Source of the DNA: Acidobacteriota bacterium
Lineage (GTDB): Bacteria > Acidobacteriota > Thermoanaerobaculia > Gp7-AA8
DNA: 64,000 nucleotides
Direction of reading: 5' to 3'
Assembly: GCA_019244185.1 (NCBI GenBank)
Contig: JAFATB010000025.1
Span: 352,798-416,797 of the forward strand
A program made the position numbers and the translations under genes. The notes beneath the pieces are model-generated. The model searched no databases and had not been told where the DNA came from. It saw only the letters and a list, made by a program, of their open reading frames with translations. Of this stretch, positions 18,065 to 26,208 are shown one piece after another (the stretch's first letter is position 1; every line of letters starts with the position of its first letter).

Positions 18065-18158
18065 GAATGAAGAACGCAGAACGCAGAATGAAGAATTGAG
18101 AACGGACGACTGGTGCTTTTTTCTACGTTCTTCATTCTGCGTTCTGCATTCTTCATTC
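18065..18158. repeat. GAACGCAGAA-type palindrome, copy 1
   Basis: The left arm (18065-18097, GAATGAAGAACGCAGAACGC and on) pairs with the right arm (18126-18158), with a ~28-bp spacer. It is AT-richer than its surroundings. The same arm sequence occurs at 28000-28098. It lies in the gap between two reverse-strand genes and could act as a hairpin in that transcript. Confidence 0.8.
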
Positions 18159-18183
18159 AAGCGGCGCACAGCGCCGCGTCGAA

Positions 18184-19842
18184 CTATCTCTCGCGCAGGT
18201 ATCCGTGAATGAGCTGCACCGCCATCGCCCCTTCTCCCACCGCCGAGCCGACGCGCTTTGCCGAGCCGTGCCTTACATCGCCGGCCACGAACACGCCGCG
18301 CATGCTGCTCTCGAGCGGCGCGGGCCAGACGTCTTCCGGCCAGCCGGGCAGCTGCTTGCGGTGCAGCTTGCGTCCCGTGACGATGAAGCCCTGTTTGTCG
18401 CGGACGACCGTGTCGGAGAGCCACTCCGTGTTCGGCTTCGCGCCGATCCAGATGAAGAGCGCGTCGGTGCGCAGCTCGCGCTGCTCCTTCGTCTCCGTGT
18501 TCTCGACGACCACCGCCTCGACGCGCTCCTCCCCTTTCACCTCGACCACGCTCGTCTTGGTCAACAGCTTGACCTTCTCGAGCGACTCGATGCGGTCGAC
18601 GAGGTAGCGCGACATGGTCGTCTCGAGTGACTCGTCGATGGTGATGATGGTCAGACGCCGCACGTAGCGCGCGAGCAGCAGCGCGGCCTGCGCGGCGGAG
18701 TTGCCGCTGCCGAGGAGACAGACGTCGCGGCCGCGAAAGCGGGCGGCCTCCGCGGCGGCGGCGCCGTAGTAGACTCCGGAGCCGGCGAGGCGTTCCGCGC
18801 CCGCGCCGGTGAAGCGGCGGTACGCTACGCCCATCGCCAGCAGCACGGTATGGCTCACGATCTCGGTGCCGTCGTCGAGCTCCACGAGCCGATAGCCGCG
18901 ATCGTCGCGCAACCCGGTCGCGGATTTCGTGAGCAGGATCTCGGTGCCGAACTTCTGCGCCTGCGTCACCGCGCGCGACGCGAGCTCCGCGCCCGACAGG
19001 CCGTCCGGAAATCCGAGATAGTTCTCGATCAGCGCGCTCGATCCCGCCTGCCCGCCCGGCACGTCGCGCTCGATGATCACCGTGCGCAGTCCTTCCGAGC
19101 TCGCGTACACCGCCGCCGCGAGTCCCGCCGGACCTCCGCCGACGATCACGAGGTCGTAGAACGACTCCTCGGGTGACGTGCTGAAGCCGAGCTTCTGCGC
19201 GAGGTCTTCGTCCGACGGATCGACGAGCTCCGTGCCGTCGGGGAACACGATGCGCGTCGTCGGGTCGCGATCCTCGTCGTCCTCGTCCTCGGAGCCGGTC
19301 TCGATCCACTGATACGGCACGCGATGCCGCGCCATGAGATCGCGCACGTCGTGGCAGCGCGGCGCCCACTGATCGCCGATGATCTGCACGATGTCGTTCG
19401 CCGCCAGTGCGCTCGTCGCACCGGTCGTCTCCCACGCGCGCAACGCGTCGCGCACGATCGGCTGCAACGACGTCTCGGGCGCTTCCCACGGCTCGGCGAT
19501 GCTGATGTCGACGAGGCCGTCGCGTTTCGCGGCGGCGGCGAACCCCGGATCGAGATCGTCGGCGTAGAGGATGACGCGCACGCCCGGAGTCACTTCCTTC
19601 GCGCGCGCGAGCAGCTCGCGGAACTTCCCTTCGTCGAGCACGTGGCGGACGAGCAGCAGCACGAGCGGCTGTTTCGTCCGCGCGACGTCGTCGAGCACCT
19701 TGCGCGCGTCGTCGAGATTGCGCGCGGTGGCGACGTCGAACGACGACGAGCAGTCGCCGCGCAGGAACTCCTCCCCGCGCGCGAGGTGCTCCTCGTGCGG
19801 CTCGACGAGCAGGATCAGAGGACGGGCGGTTTCCGGACCCAC
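18184..19842 (-). CDS. fused response-regulator-like/thioredoxin-reductase-like flavoprotein
   Basis: 552 residues. Residues 8-135 form a receiver-like fold, but the expected phospho-Asp position (LVLLLVRHV, ~61-69) has no Asp, so it is probably not phosphorylated. Residues ~150-225 form a thioredoxin-like linker domain with one Cys. From 230 a class II pyridine-nucleotide oxidoreductase follows: FAD motif VGGGPAG (234-240), NADPH motif LGSGNSAAQAA and the C-terminal FVAGDVRHGSAKRVGSAVGEG. The redox CxxC of true thioredoxin reductases is replaced by YYGAAAAEA. The family is known as fused response regulator/thioredoxin-disulfide reductase. GTG 19842 has AGGCGGGG just upstream; longer frames are rejected. 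Confidence 0.85.
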   Translation of the reverse strand: MGPETARPLILLVEPHEEHLARGEEFLRGDCSSSFDVATARNLDDARKVLDDVARTKQPLVLLLVRHVLDEGKFRELLARAKEVTPGVRVILYADDLDPGFAAAAKRDGLVDISIAEPWEAPETSLQPIVRDALRAWETTGATSALAANDIVQIIGDQWAPRCHDVRDLMARHRVPYQWIETGSEDEDDEDRDPTTRIVFPDGTELVDPSDEDLAQKLGFSTSPEESFYDLVIVGGGPAGLAAAVYASSEGLRTVIIERDVPGGQAGSSALIENYLGFPDGLSGAELASRAVTQAQKFGTEILLTKSATGLRDDRGYRLVELDDGTEIVSHTVLLAMGVAYRRFTGAGAERLAGSGVYYGAAAAEAARFRGRDVCLLGSGNSAAQAALLLARYVRRLTIITIDESLETTMSRYLVDRIESLEKVKLLTKTSVVEVKGEERVEAVVVENTETKEQRELRTDALFIWIGAKPNTEWLSDTVVRDKQGFIVTGRKLHRKQLPGWPEDVWPAPLESSMRGVFVAGDVRHGSAKRVGSAVGEGAMAVQLIHGYLRER

Positions 19843-19902
19843 GCCCCGCCTCGTTTGCGATTCCGATGCCTCAGCGCGCTTTTTGCACGCAGCGCAAAGA
19901 CG

Positions 19903-20733
19903 ATGTCGGAAGAAACCGAAGGGCGCACCTCGCCGACAACCGCCACCGTTCACCACTCCATCTTCGAGGAAGGCGTGGGAGAGCTCGAGCGGACGTCGTC
20001 CGCGCTGGCGTGGTCCGGCGTCGCCGCGGGCCTCTACATGGGCTTCTCCTTCCTCGGCAGCGGCGTGCTGCGCGCGCATCTGCCGCAGGCGCACTGGGAG
20101 CCGCTCGTCACCGCGCTCGGCTACACGCTCGGCTTCGTCCTGGTGATCATCGGCCGCCAGCAGCTCTTCACCGAGAACACGCTCACGGTGATGCTGCCGC
20201 TCTTTCACCGGCGCGATGCGCGTACGTTCGCGAACGTGCTGCGGGTCTGGGGCATCGTCCTCGTCGCGAACGTCATCGGCTGCCTGATCTTCGCGTTCGT
20301 GCTCGCGCGCACGGAGCTCGTCGACGGCGAGGTCTTCGCGGCGCTGAAGGCGCTGGCCACGCAGAGCACGAGCCATACGTTCGGCGTGCAGTTCCTGCGC
20401 GGCATCTTCGCGGGGTGGCTGATCGCGCTCGTGGTCTGGCTGCTGCCGTACGCGGAGAACGCGCACGTCCTCGTGATCGTGCTGCTGACGTACACCATCG
20501 GCGCCGCGCAACTCCCGCACGTCATCATCGGAACGATCGAAACCATCTTCCTGCTGTTCATCGGGAAAGCGGGATGGAGCGAGTTCTTCATCGGCTTCTT
20601 TCTACCCGTGCTGCTCGGCAACGTGCTCGGCGGCGTCGGCCTGGTCGCGGCGCTCGGACACGCGCAGGTCGCGGCGAACGGCGATCTGGAAGAAGAAGAG
20701 GATGAGGAAGAGAACGGCTTGATTATTGCTTAG
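19903..20733 (+). CDS. formate/nitrite transporter (FNT) family protein, YfdC-like
   Basis: 276 residues with six predicted membrane helices between ~35 and 260. FNT landmarks are visible: YMGFSF in helix 1, the pore-loop region GRQQLFTENTLT, and FLRGIFAGWLIALVVWL in helix 4. The C-terminus is a very acidic tail (EEEEDEEEN). FNT pentamers conduct small anions such as formate or nitrite; this subgroup (YfdC-like) has no settled substrate. ATG 19903 is 60 bp from the divergent flavoprotein. The response regulator follows 11 bp downstream and may be co-transcribed. Confidence 0.85.
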   Translation: MSEETEGRTSPTTATVHHSIFEEGVGELERTSSALAWSGVAAGLYMGFSFLGSGVLRAHLPQAHWEPLVTALGYTLGFVLVIIGRQQLFTENTLTVMLPLFHRRDARTFANVLRVWGIVLVANVIGCLIFAFVLARTELVDGEVFAALKALATQSTSHTFGVQFLRGIFAGWLIALVVWLLPYAENAHVLVIVLLTYTIGAAQLPHVIIGTIETIFLLFIGKAGWSEFFIGFFLPVLLGNVLGGVGLVAALGHAQVAANGDLEEEEDEEENGLIIA

Positions 20734-20744
20734 AGCGCCTGACA

Positions 20745-21203
20745 ATGTCCTTGGTTAAGGGTCCCGAGGTCGCCAACGTGCTGGTGGTGGATGACGAACC
20801 GGCCATCCGTGCGCTCGTTGCGAAGATCGTCGAGCGCGCCGGCTTTCCGGTCGACAGCGCCCGCGACGGCGCGGAAGCCATTCAGCGCCTCGAGGAGAAG
20901 TCGTATGCGGTGCTCGTCGTCGACCTGATGATGCCGAACGTCGACGGCTTCGCGCTCATCGATTACGTGCGCCAGCGCGGCGGCGCCAGACCGGCGATCA
21001 TCGTCGTCAGCGCGGGGGACTCCGCGGCGCTGCGCCGCCTCGACGGGTCGATGGTGCACTCGATCCTGCGCAAGCCTTTCGACATCGACGTCCTCGGCGA
21101 CCTGATCACCGCCGCCGCCCGGACGATCTCCGCGGAACGCCAGCAGGAAGAGAAGGCGTCCGAGGGTGCCGTGATCCCGTTCCCGCGCGAAAACGTCTGC
21201 TGA
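20745..21203 (+). CDS. stand-alone response regulator receiver protein
   Basis: 152 residues with one receiver domain and a ~30-residue polar tail, but no DNA-binding or enzymatic output. Acidic pocket DDE at 16-18, phospho-acceptor Asp 60 in VVDLMMPNVDG, Thr/Ser-type switch region VVSAGDS (88-93) and Lys 110 in ILRKPFD are all present, so it should be phosphorylatable. Single-domain regulators usually shuttle phosphate or bind a target protein. No histidine kinase is adjacent. It follows the FNT gene. Confidence 0.88.
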   Translation: MSLVKGPEVANVLVVDDEPAIRALVAKIVERAGFPVDSARDGAEAIQRLEEKSYAVLVVDLMMPNVDGFALIDYVRQRGGARPAIIVVSAGDSAALRRLDGSMVHSILRKPFDIDVLGDLITAAARTISAERQQEEKASEGAVIPFPRENVC

Positions 21204-21213
21204 CGTTGAAGCC

Positions 21214-22203
21214 TCAGCGCCGCGAACGCCGCATGAGCGCGAACAGCGCGGCGACGCCGAGCAACCCTGCCGCGCGACGCCATCCCGGATGCAGTTCCAC
21301 CGTGCGCGTGTAGACGCTCGCGCGCCGCGACTCGTCGGAGTAATCGCCGTCGACGTCGGTCTCGTGCGCGGTGTGAAAGAGGTTCGACTCCCCTGCATCG
21401 GCTGTGGTGCTGTATTGCTGGCGGAAAAAGTTGCGGCCGCGCAGCATGTACCAGTCGAGCGCGCGCGGGCTGAGGCGGGTGCCCCACGCCATCAACTTTG
21501 CGAGCGAGCCGACGTAAACGTCGCGCTGCGGCCGATCCACCGCACGAAGGATTGCGCGCGCGACTTCCTCCGGCGGATAGATGACCGAGATGGGATGCGG
21601 CCGCACGCCGAGGCGCGACGCGCCCCAGCGGTAGAACGGCGTGTTGATCGACGCCGGGAGGATCGAGACGACGTCGATCGGCGCGTGAGTCGCGCGCAGT
21701 TCCATGCGCAGCGCGTCGTTGAACGACTTGATCGCGGCCTTCGTCGCCGAATACGTCGACAGCAGCGGCACCGCATGCTCGGCGACGGCGGACGAGACGT
21801 TCACGATGACGCCGCGGCCGCGCGCGCGGAGATGCGGGATGGCGATGCGCGTGCCGTACATCACGCCGAGGAGGTTCACTTCGACGACGCGGCGCATGGA
21901 GGCGGGAGTCATTTCCTCGACGAGCGCCCACTCCCCCACCGCGGCGTTGTTGATCCAGACGTCGATGCCGCCGAATGCCGCGACGGCCGCGTCCGCGACG
22001 CGCTCGAGGTCCTCGGCGCGCGCGACGTCGCCGGCGATCGCCAGCGCGGCGCCTCCCGCGCGCACGAGCTCTTCGGCCACCTGCGCGAGCGCGTCCGCGC
22101 TGCGGCTGACGAGTACGACCGCGTCGCCGCGCCGCGCGAAGGCGAGCGCGGTCGCATGGCCGATGCCGCTCGAGGCGCCGGTGATCACGACCACGCGTTT
22201 CAC
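21214..22203 (-). CDS. short-chain dehydrogenase/reductase with C-terminal extension
   Basis: 329 residues. The Rossmann motif TGASSGIG is near the N-terminus, NNAAVGEWA around residue 86, catalytic Ser in VNVSSAVAEH, and YSATKAA as the Y-x-x-x-K pair. After the ~240-residue SDR core there is a ~90-residue extension ending in a hydrophobic segment (RRAAGLLGVAALFALM) followed by RRSRR, which may tether it to the membrane. The substrate is unknown. GTG 22203 is used because it immediately precedes KRVVVITGASSGIG; no ATG is near. Divergent from the next gene by 52 bp. Confidence 0.87.
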   Translation of the reverse strand: MKRVVVITGASSGIGHATALAFARRGDAVVLVSRSADALAQVAEELVRAGGAALAIAGDVARAEDLERVADAAVAAFGGIDVWINNAAVGEWALVEEMTPASMRRVVEVNLLGVMYGTRIAIPHLRARGRGVIVNVSSAVAEHAVPLLSTYSATKAAIKSFNDALRMELRATHAPIDVVSILPASINTPFYRWGASRLGVRPHPISVIYPPEEVARAILRAVDRPQRDVYVGSLAKLMAWGTRLSPRALDWYMLRGRNFFRQQYSTTADAGESNLFHTAHETDVDGDYSDESRRASVYTRTVELHPGWRRAAGLLGVAALFALMRRSRR

Positions 22204-22242
22204 GCAGGCATGAGGTGTCAAATCGCGTGCCGCGTCTCGGGT

Positions 22243-22248
22243 TATCCT
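22243..22248 (+). promoter_or_regulatory. putative leaderless -10 element for the spermidine-synthase-like gene
   Basis: TATCCT lies 7 nt before ATG 22256, with no Shine-Dalgarno. Confidence 0.35.
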
Positions 22249-22255
22249 GCGTCGC

Positions 22256-23782
22256 ATGCAATCGTCGTCGTCGCGGTACGCGTTGCGCATCGCCGTGTTC
22301 GTCGCCGGCGCGCTCCTCATGGCGCTCGAGGTCGCGGCGTTCCGCATCATCGGCAAAACGTTCGGCGCCGCGCTGCGCGAGACGACCACCGTGATCGCCG
22401 TCTTTCTCGCGGCGATGAGCGCGGGCTACTGGGCGGGCGGACGGGCGGGCGACCGCTGGCCGCGGCCGGAGACGCTCGTCGCAACGCTGGTGCTCTCCGC
22501 GCTGTCGCTCTTCACCGTGCCGTGGCTGGACGCCGCGCTCTCGCCGCGCATCGCCGCGTCGTCGCTCGCGCTCGCGACACACGCGTTCATCGCCACGAGC
22601 GTGCTCTTCGCGATCCCGACGTTCCTCCTCGCCGCCACCTCGCCGATCGCCATCCGACTCTTCACGACCAGCACCGGCGCGAGCGGCTCGACGGCCGGCT
22701 CGATCTCCGCGCTCTCGACCGCGGGCAGCATCGCCGGAAGTCTCGCCACGGCGTTCTTCCTCATCGATTGGCTGGCCAGCATCAGCCGCACGGTGCTCCT
22801 CGTCGGCGCCGCCGCGCTCGCGACCGCGCTCCTCGTGCAGCTCGCATCGGCCGAACGCGCCGGCACGCGGCGGCTCGCGCTCGCACTTTCCGCGGCCGCG
22901 GCGGTCATCGTCGCGACGAGCGTCTTCGTCGCGCGTTCATCCGCGCTCGAGCAGTCGCTGCTCCGTCCGCTGCCGAACACGCGCGTGCTCTTCGTCGGCG
23001 ACAGCGGCTATCACCGCGTCACGGTCCGCGACCGCGCGCGCCAGCGCGAGATGCTCTTCAACCTCGGCGTTCAGACACGCATGCCGCTCAACGACCCGTT
23101 CGGTCCCGGCAACGCGTACTCCGACGCGCTGCATCTCGCGCGGCTGATGCGTCCGCAGACGAAGCGCGTGCTCGTCATCGGCCTCGGCGGCGGCACCGCG
23201 GCGAAGCAATACATGCATCACTACCCCGACACGATCGTCGACGCCGTCGACGTCGACCCGCTCGTCGTCGACGTCGCGCAACGCTTCTTCACCGTCGCGC
23301 CGGGACCGCGGCTGCGGCTGCACGTCGCCGACGGCCGCACGTTCCTGCGGCGCACGAACGAGCGCTGGGACCTCATCATCCTCGACGCGGCCACGACCAA
23401 CCGCTACGGCGATACGTTTCCGCCGCACCTCGCCACGCGCGAATTTTTTACCGAGGTCTCGACGCACCTCACGCCGGGCGGCATTCTGCATCTCCACAAC
23501 GGCTTCCATGCGTCGAAGCTGATGCCCGCCCTGCACAAGACCGTGGGCAGCGTGTACGGGAGCGTGCTGATGACCGGCGGCGAGCTCCTCGCCAGCGACG
23601 GCGCGCTCGTCATCGACCGTCCCGCGCTCGTGGCCCGCGCGCGCGAGAACGGCCTGCTGGCACAGCTCCCGAATCTCGGCACTGCCATCGAGCAGCTGAC
23701 GGATTCGAAGCCGGCGTACGGCGACGTGCCGCTCCTCACCGATGACTACGCGCCGGTCGACACGCTCCTCCGCAGCCGCTGA
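22256..23782 (+). CDS. membrane-bound spermidine synthase-like protein
   Basis: 508 residues. The N-terminal ~230 hold about seven membrane helices (GALLMALEVAAFRIIG, VFLAAMSAGYWAGG and others). The C-terminal half is a spermine/spermidine-synthase-type methyltransferase fold: VLVIGLGGGTAAKQY (SAM-type loop), acidic VDAVDVDPLVVDVAQRFF, and DLIILDAATTNRYGDTFPPHL. The lone polyamine-synthase catalytic pattern is not clearly conserved, so real aminopropyl transfer is uncertain. Such membrane fusions are common and mostly uncharacterised. It overlaps the AlkB gene by 41 nt. Confidence 0.82.
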   Translation: MQSSSSRYALRIAVFVAGALLMALEVAAFRIIGKTFGAALRETTTVIAVFLAAMSAGYWAGGRAGDRWPRPETLVATLVLSALSLFTVPWLDAALSPRIAASSLALATHAFIATSVLFAIPTFLLAATSPIAIRLFTTSTGASGSTAGSISALSTAGSIAGSLATAFFLIDWLASISRTVLLVGAAALATALLVQLASAERAGTRRLALALSAAAAVIVATSVFVARSSALEQSLLRPLPNTRVLFVGDSGYHRVTVRDRARQREMLFNLGVQTRMPLNDPFGPGNAYSDALHLARLMRPQTKRVLVIGLGGGTAAKQYMHHYPDTIVDAVDVDPLVVDVAQRFFTVAPGPRLRLHVADGRTFLRRTNERWDLIILDAATTNRYGDTFPPHLATREFFTEVSTHLTPGGILHLHNGFHASKLMPALHKTVGSVYGSVLMTGGELLASDGALVIDRPALVARARENGLLAQLPNLGTAIEQLTDSKPAYGDVPLLTDDYAPVDTLLRSR

Positions 23783-24326
23783 GCCGCCCGGCGGTCTCCG
23801 CTACGTCGCGGACTTCCTCACGCCGGACGAGGAGCGAGCGCTGGTGGAGGAGATCGATGGATATCCATTTCATGAGGTGCGCATGCGCGGCCAGGTCGCG
23901 CGGCGGACGGTGATCCACTTCGGCTGGGACTACGACTACGACGGCTGGAGCATCCATCCCACGACGCCGCCGTCGCCGCGATTGCGCGCGCTGGCCGATC
24001 GTTGCGCGGCCGCGGCGGAGATCGCGCCGGAAGCGCTGCAGCAGTTCCTCGTCGCGCGCTATCCGCCGGGAGCGACGATCGGCTGGCACCGCGACGCGCC
24101 GATGTTCGGCAGTCCGGTGCTCGGCGTCTCGCTGCTCGCGCCATGCACGATGCGCTTCCGCAGAAAAAGCGGTGAGTCGTACGAAGTGTGGGCGCAGCCG
24201 CTGGCGCCGCGCGCGCTCTACATTCTGGGCGGCGCGGCGCGCATGCAGTGGCAGCACTCCATCCCGCCGGTGAAGGCGCTGCGTTACTCCATCACCATGC
24301 GCAGCTTGCGCGACGCGCAAAAGTGA
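23742..24326 (+). CDS. AlkB-type 2-oxoglutarate/Fe(II) dioxygenase
   Basis: 194 residues. The iron site is visible as HRD (His 116, Asp 118) and His 172 in WQHSIPP; RYSITMR (181-187) supplies the paired arginines that bind 2-oxoglutarate. ARYPPGATIGWHRD and the LLAPCTMRFR strand are typical of AlkB proteins that demethylate nucleic acids by oxidation. The short length fits ALKBH-like bacterial forms. The start overlaps the end of the preceding gene by 41 nt in another frame, indicating coupling. Nucleic-acid or protein substrate is not settled by sequence. Confidence 0.85.
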   Translation: MTTRRSTRSSAAAEPPGGLRYVADFLTPDEERALVEEIDGYPFHEVRMRGQVARRTVIHFGWDYDYDGWSIHPTTPPSPRLRALADRCAAAAEIAPEALQQFLVARYPPGATIGWHRDAPMFGSPVLGVSLLAPCTMRFRRKSGESYEVWAQPLAPRALYILGGAARMQWQHSIPPVKALRYSITMRSLRDAQK

Positions 24327-24372
24327 AGCCTCAGGCTGGTCTGAATTTCGCAAGCCGCCAGACGCGAAACTG

Positions 24373-26208
24373 ATGCGGACGTGGGTGGCCTGCAGCCTCG
24401 TTCTCATGACAGCCTTCGCCGGCTGTAACCGCGCGAACTCTACCCGCCCGAAGCAACTTCCATACATCCAGCGTTACACCAGTTCGCCCGCGACGAGCCT
24501 CGCCTCCGTGCTCGCGGACGACGGCCAGTGGGTGATGGCGCCGAAGGACTACGCGAACACGCGCTTCTCCTCGCTCGATCAGATCAACACGAAGAACGTC
24601 GGCAACCTGCAGGCCGCGTGGACGTTCTCGACCGGCATCCTGCGCGGCCACGAGGCGGCGCCGCTCATCGTGAACAACACGATGTACATCGTCGGACCGT
24701 TTCCGAACCCCGTCTTCGCGCTCGACCTCACGCGTCCCGGCGGTCCGCTCAAGTGGCAGTACAAGCCGGCCGTGATCTCCGGCGCGAAAGGCGTCGCGTG
24801 CTGCGATTGGGTCAACCGAGGGGCGGCGTTCGGCGACGGCAAGATCGTCTTCAACACGCTCGACAACCAGACCATCGCGCTCGACGCGAACACCGGCGCC
24901 GAAGTTTGGAAGACGACCCTCGGCGACATCAATCAGGGCGAGACCATCACCATGGCCCCGCTCATCGTCAAAGACAAAGTGCTCGTCGGCAATGCGGGCG
25001 GCGAGTTCGGCGTGCGCGGCTGGCTGCAGGCGCTCGACCTGAAAACCGGAAAGCCCGTCTGGAAGGCATTCCATACAGGTCCCGATACGGATTGCCTGAT
25101 CGGCCCCGACTTCAAGCCCTTCTACCCGCTCGACGCCGGCAAAGACCTCGGCGTGAAAACGTGGTCGCCCGAATCGTGGCGGCAGGGCGGCGGCACGATG
25201 TGGGGCTGGATCTCTTACGACCCGCAGCTGAACCTCATCTACTACGGCACCGGCAATCCCGGCCCGTGGAACCCCGAGCTGCGTCCCGGCGACAACAAGT
25301 GGACCGCGACGCTCTTCGCGCGCGACGTCGACACCGGCGCCGCGAAGTGGGCGTATCAGTTCCAGCCGCACGACAACTTCGACTACGACGCCGTCAACGA
25401 GTCGACGCTGCTCGACCTGCACCTGCCCGGCGGCCAGCTGCGCAAAGTGCTCGTGCGCGCGGAGCGCAACGGCTACATGTACATGATCGACCGCGCGAAC
25501 GGCCAGGTGCTCTCCGCCGATCCGTACGCGTTCATCACGTCGACGAAAGGCATCGATCTCAAGACGGGGCGTCCGATCGAGAATCCCGACAAACAGCCGA
25601 AGAGCGGCAAAGTGATTCGCGAGATCTGCCCCGCCGTGCCCGGCGCGAAAGACTGGCAGCCGTCCGCGTACTCGCCGCGCACCGGGCTGCTGTACGTGCC
25701 CTCCGAAAACCTCTGCATGGACTTCGAGGGGCTCGAGGCGAACTACATCGCCGGCACGCCTTATCTGGGCGCGAATATCCGTTACTACGCGGGTCCCGGC
25801 GGCAACCGCGGCGAGCTGCTCGCGTGGGACGTCGTGCATCGGAAAAAAGTGTGGGGCGTGAAGGAACGCTTCCCGACGTACAGCGGCGCCGTCGCCACCG
25901 CGGGCGATCTCGTTTTCTACGGCACCATGGACGGCTGGTTCAAAGCGCTCGACGCCCGCAGCGGCGACACGCTCTGGAAGTTCAAGACCGACAGCGGAAT
26001 CATCAGCCAGCCGGTGACGTGGCGCGGGCCCGACGGCAAGCAGTACGTCGCGGTACTCACCGGCGTCGGCGGCTGGCCGGGCGCCATCGTCTCCGGCGAT
26101 CTCGATCCGCGCGACGCCGGCGCCGGCGACGGCTTCGTCAGCGCCATGAGCGACCTGCCCAAATTCACGGAGAAAGGGAGCACGTTGTATGTCTTCGCGC
26201 TTCCTTAG
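24373..26208 (+). CDS. PQQ-dependent alcohol dehydrogenase, lanthanide type (first copy), lipoprotein
   Basis: 611 residues: lipobox AFAGC (Cys 18), then an eight-bladed quinoprotein propeller of the methanol/ethanol dehydrogenase family. The vicinal disulfide pair is at 143-144 (GVACCDW). Metal ligands by family alignment are Glu 211 (GGEFGVRG), Asn 295 (YGTGNPGPWN) and Asp 337; Asp 339 (FDYDAVNE) is the extra residue that marks lanthanide-using XoxF/ExaF enzymes, where calcium MxaF has Ala. It should oxidise primary alcohols in the periplasm, passing electrons to cytochrome c. It heads the run continuing to 35849; the next gene is a paralogue with a 20-nt overlap. Alcohol specificity is unknown. 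Confidence 0.9.
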   Translation: MRTWVACSLVLMTAFAGCNRANSTRPKQLPYIQRYTSSPATSLASVLADDGQWVMAPKDYANTRFSSLDQINTKNVGNLQAAWTFSTGILRGHEAAPLIVNNTMYIVGPFPNPVFALDLTRPGGPLKWQYKPAVISGAKGVACCDWVNRGAAFGDGKIVFNTLDNQTIALDANTGAEVWKTTLGDINQGETITMAPLIVKDKVLVGNAGGEFGVRGWLQALDLKTGKPVWKAFHTGPDTDCLIGPDFKPFYPLDAGKDLGVKTWSPESWRQGGGTMWGWISYDPQLNLIYYGTGNPGPWNPELRPGDNKWTATLFARDVDTGAAKWAYQFQPHDNFDYDAVNESTLLDLHLPGGQLRKVLVRAERNGYMYMIDRANGQVLSADPYAFITSTKGIDLKTGRPIENPDKQPKSGKVIREICPAVPGAKDWQPSAYSPRTGLLYVPSENLCMDFEGLEANYIAGTPYLGANIRYYAGPGGNRGELLAWDVVHRKKVWGVKERFPTYSGAVATAGDLVFYGTMDGWFKALDARSGDTLWKFKTDSGIISQPVTWRGPDGKQYVAVLTGVGGWPGAIVSGDLDPRDAGAGDGFVSAMSDLPKFTEKGSTLYVFALP

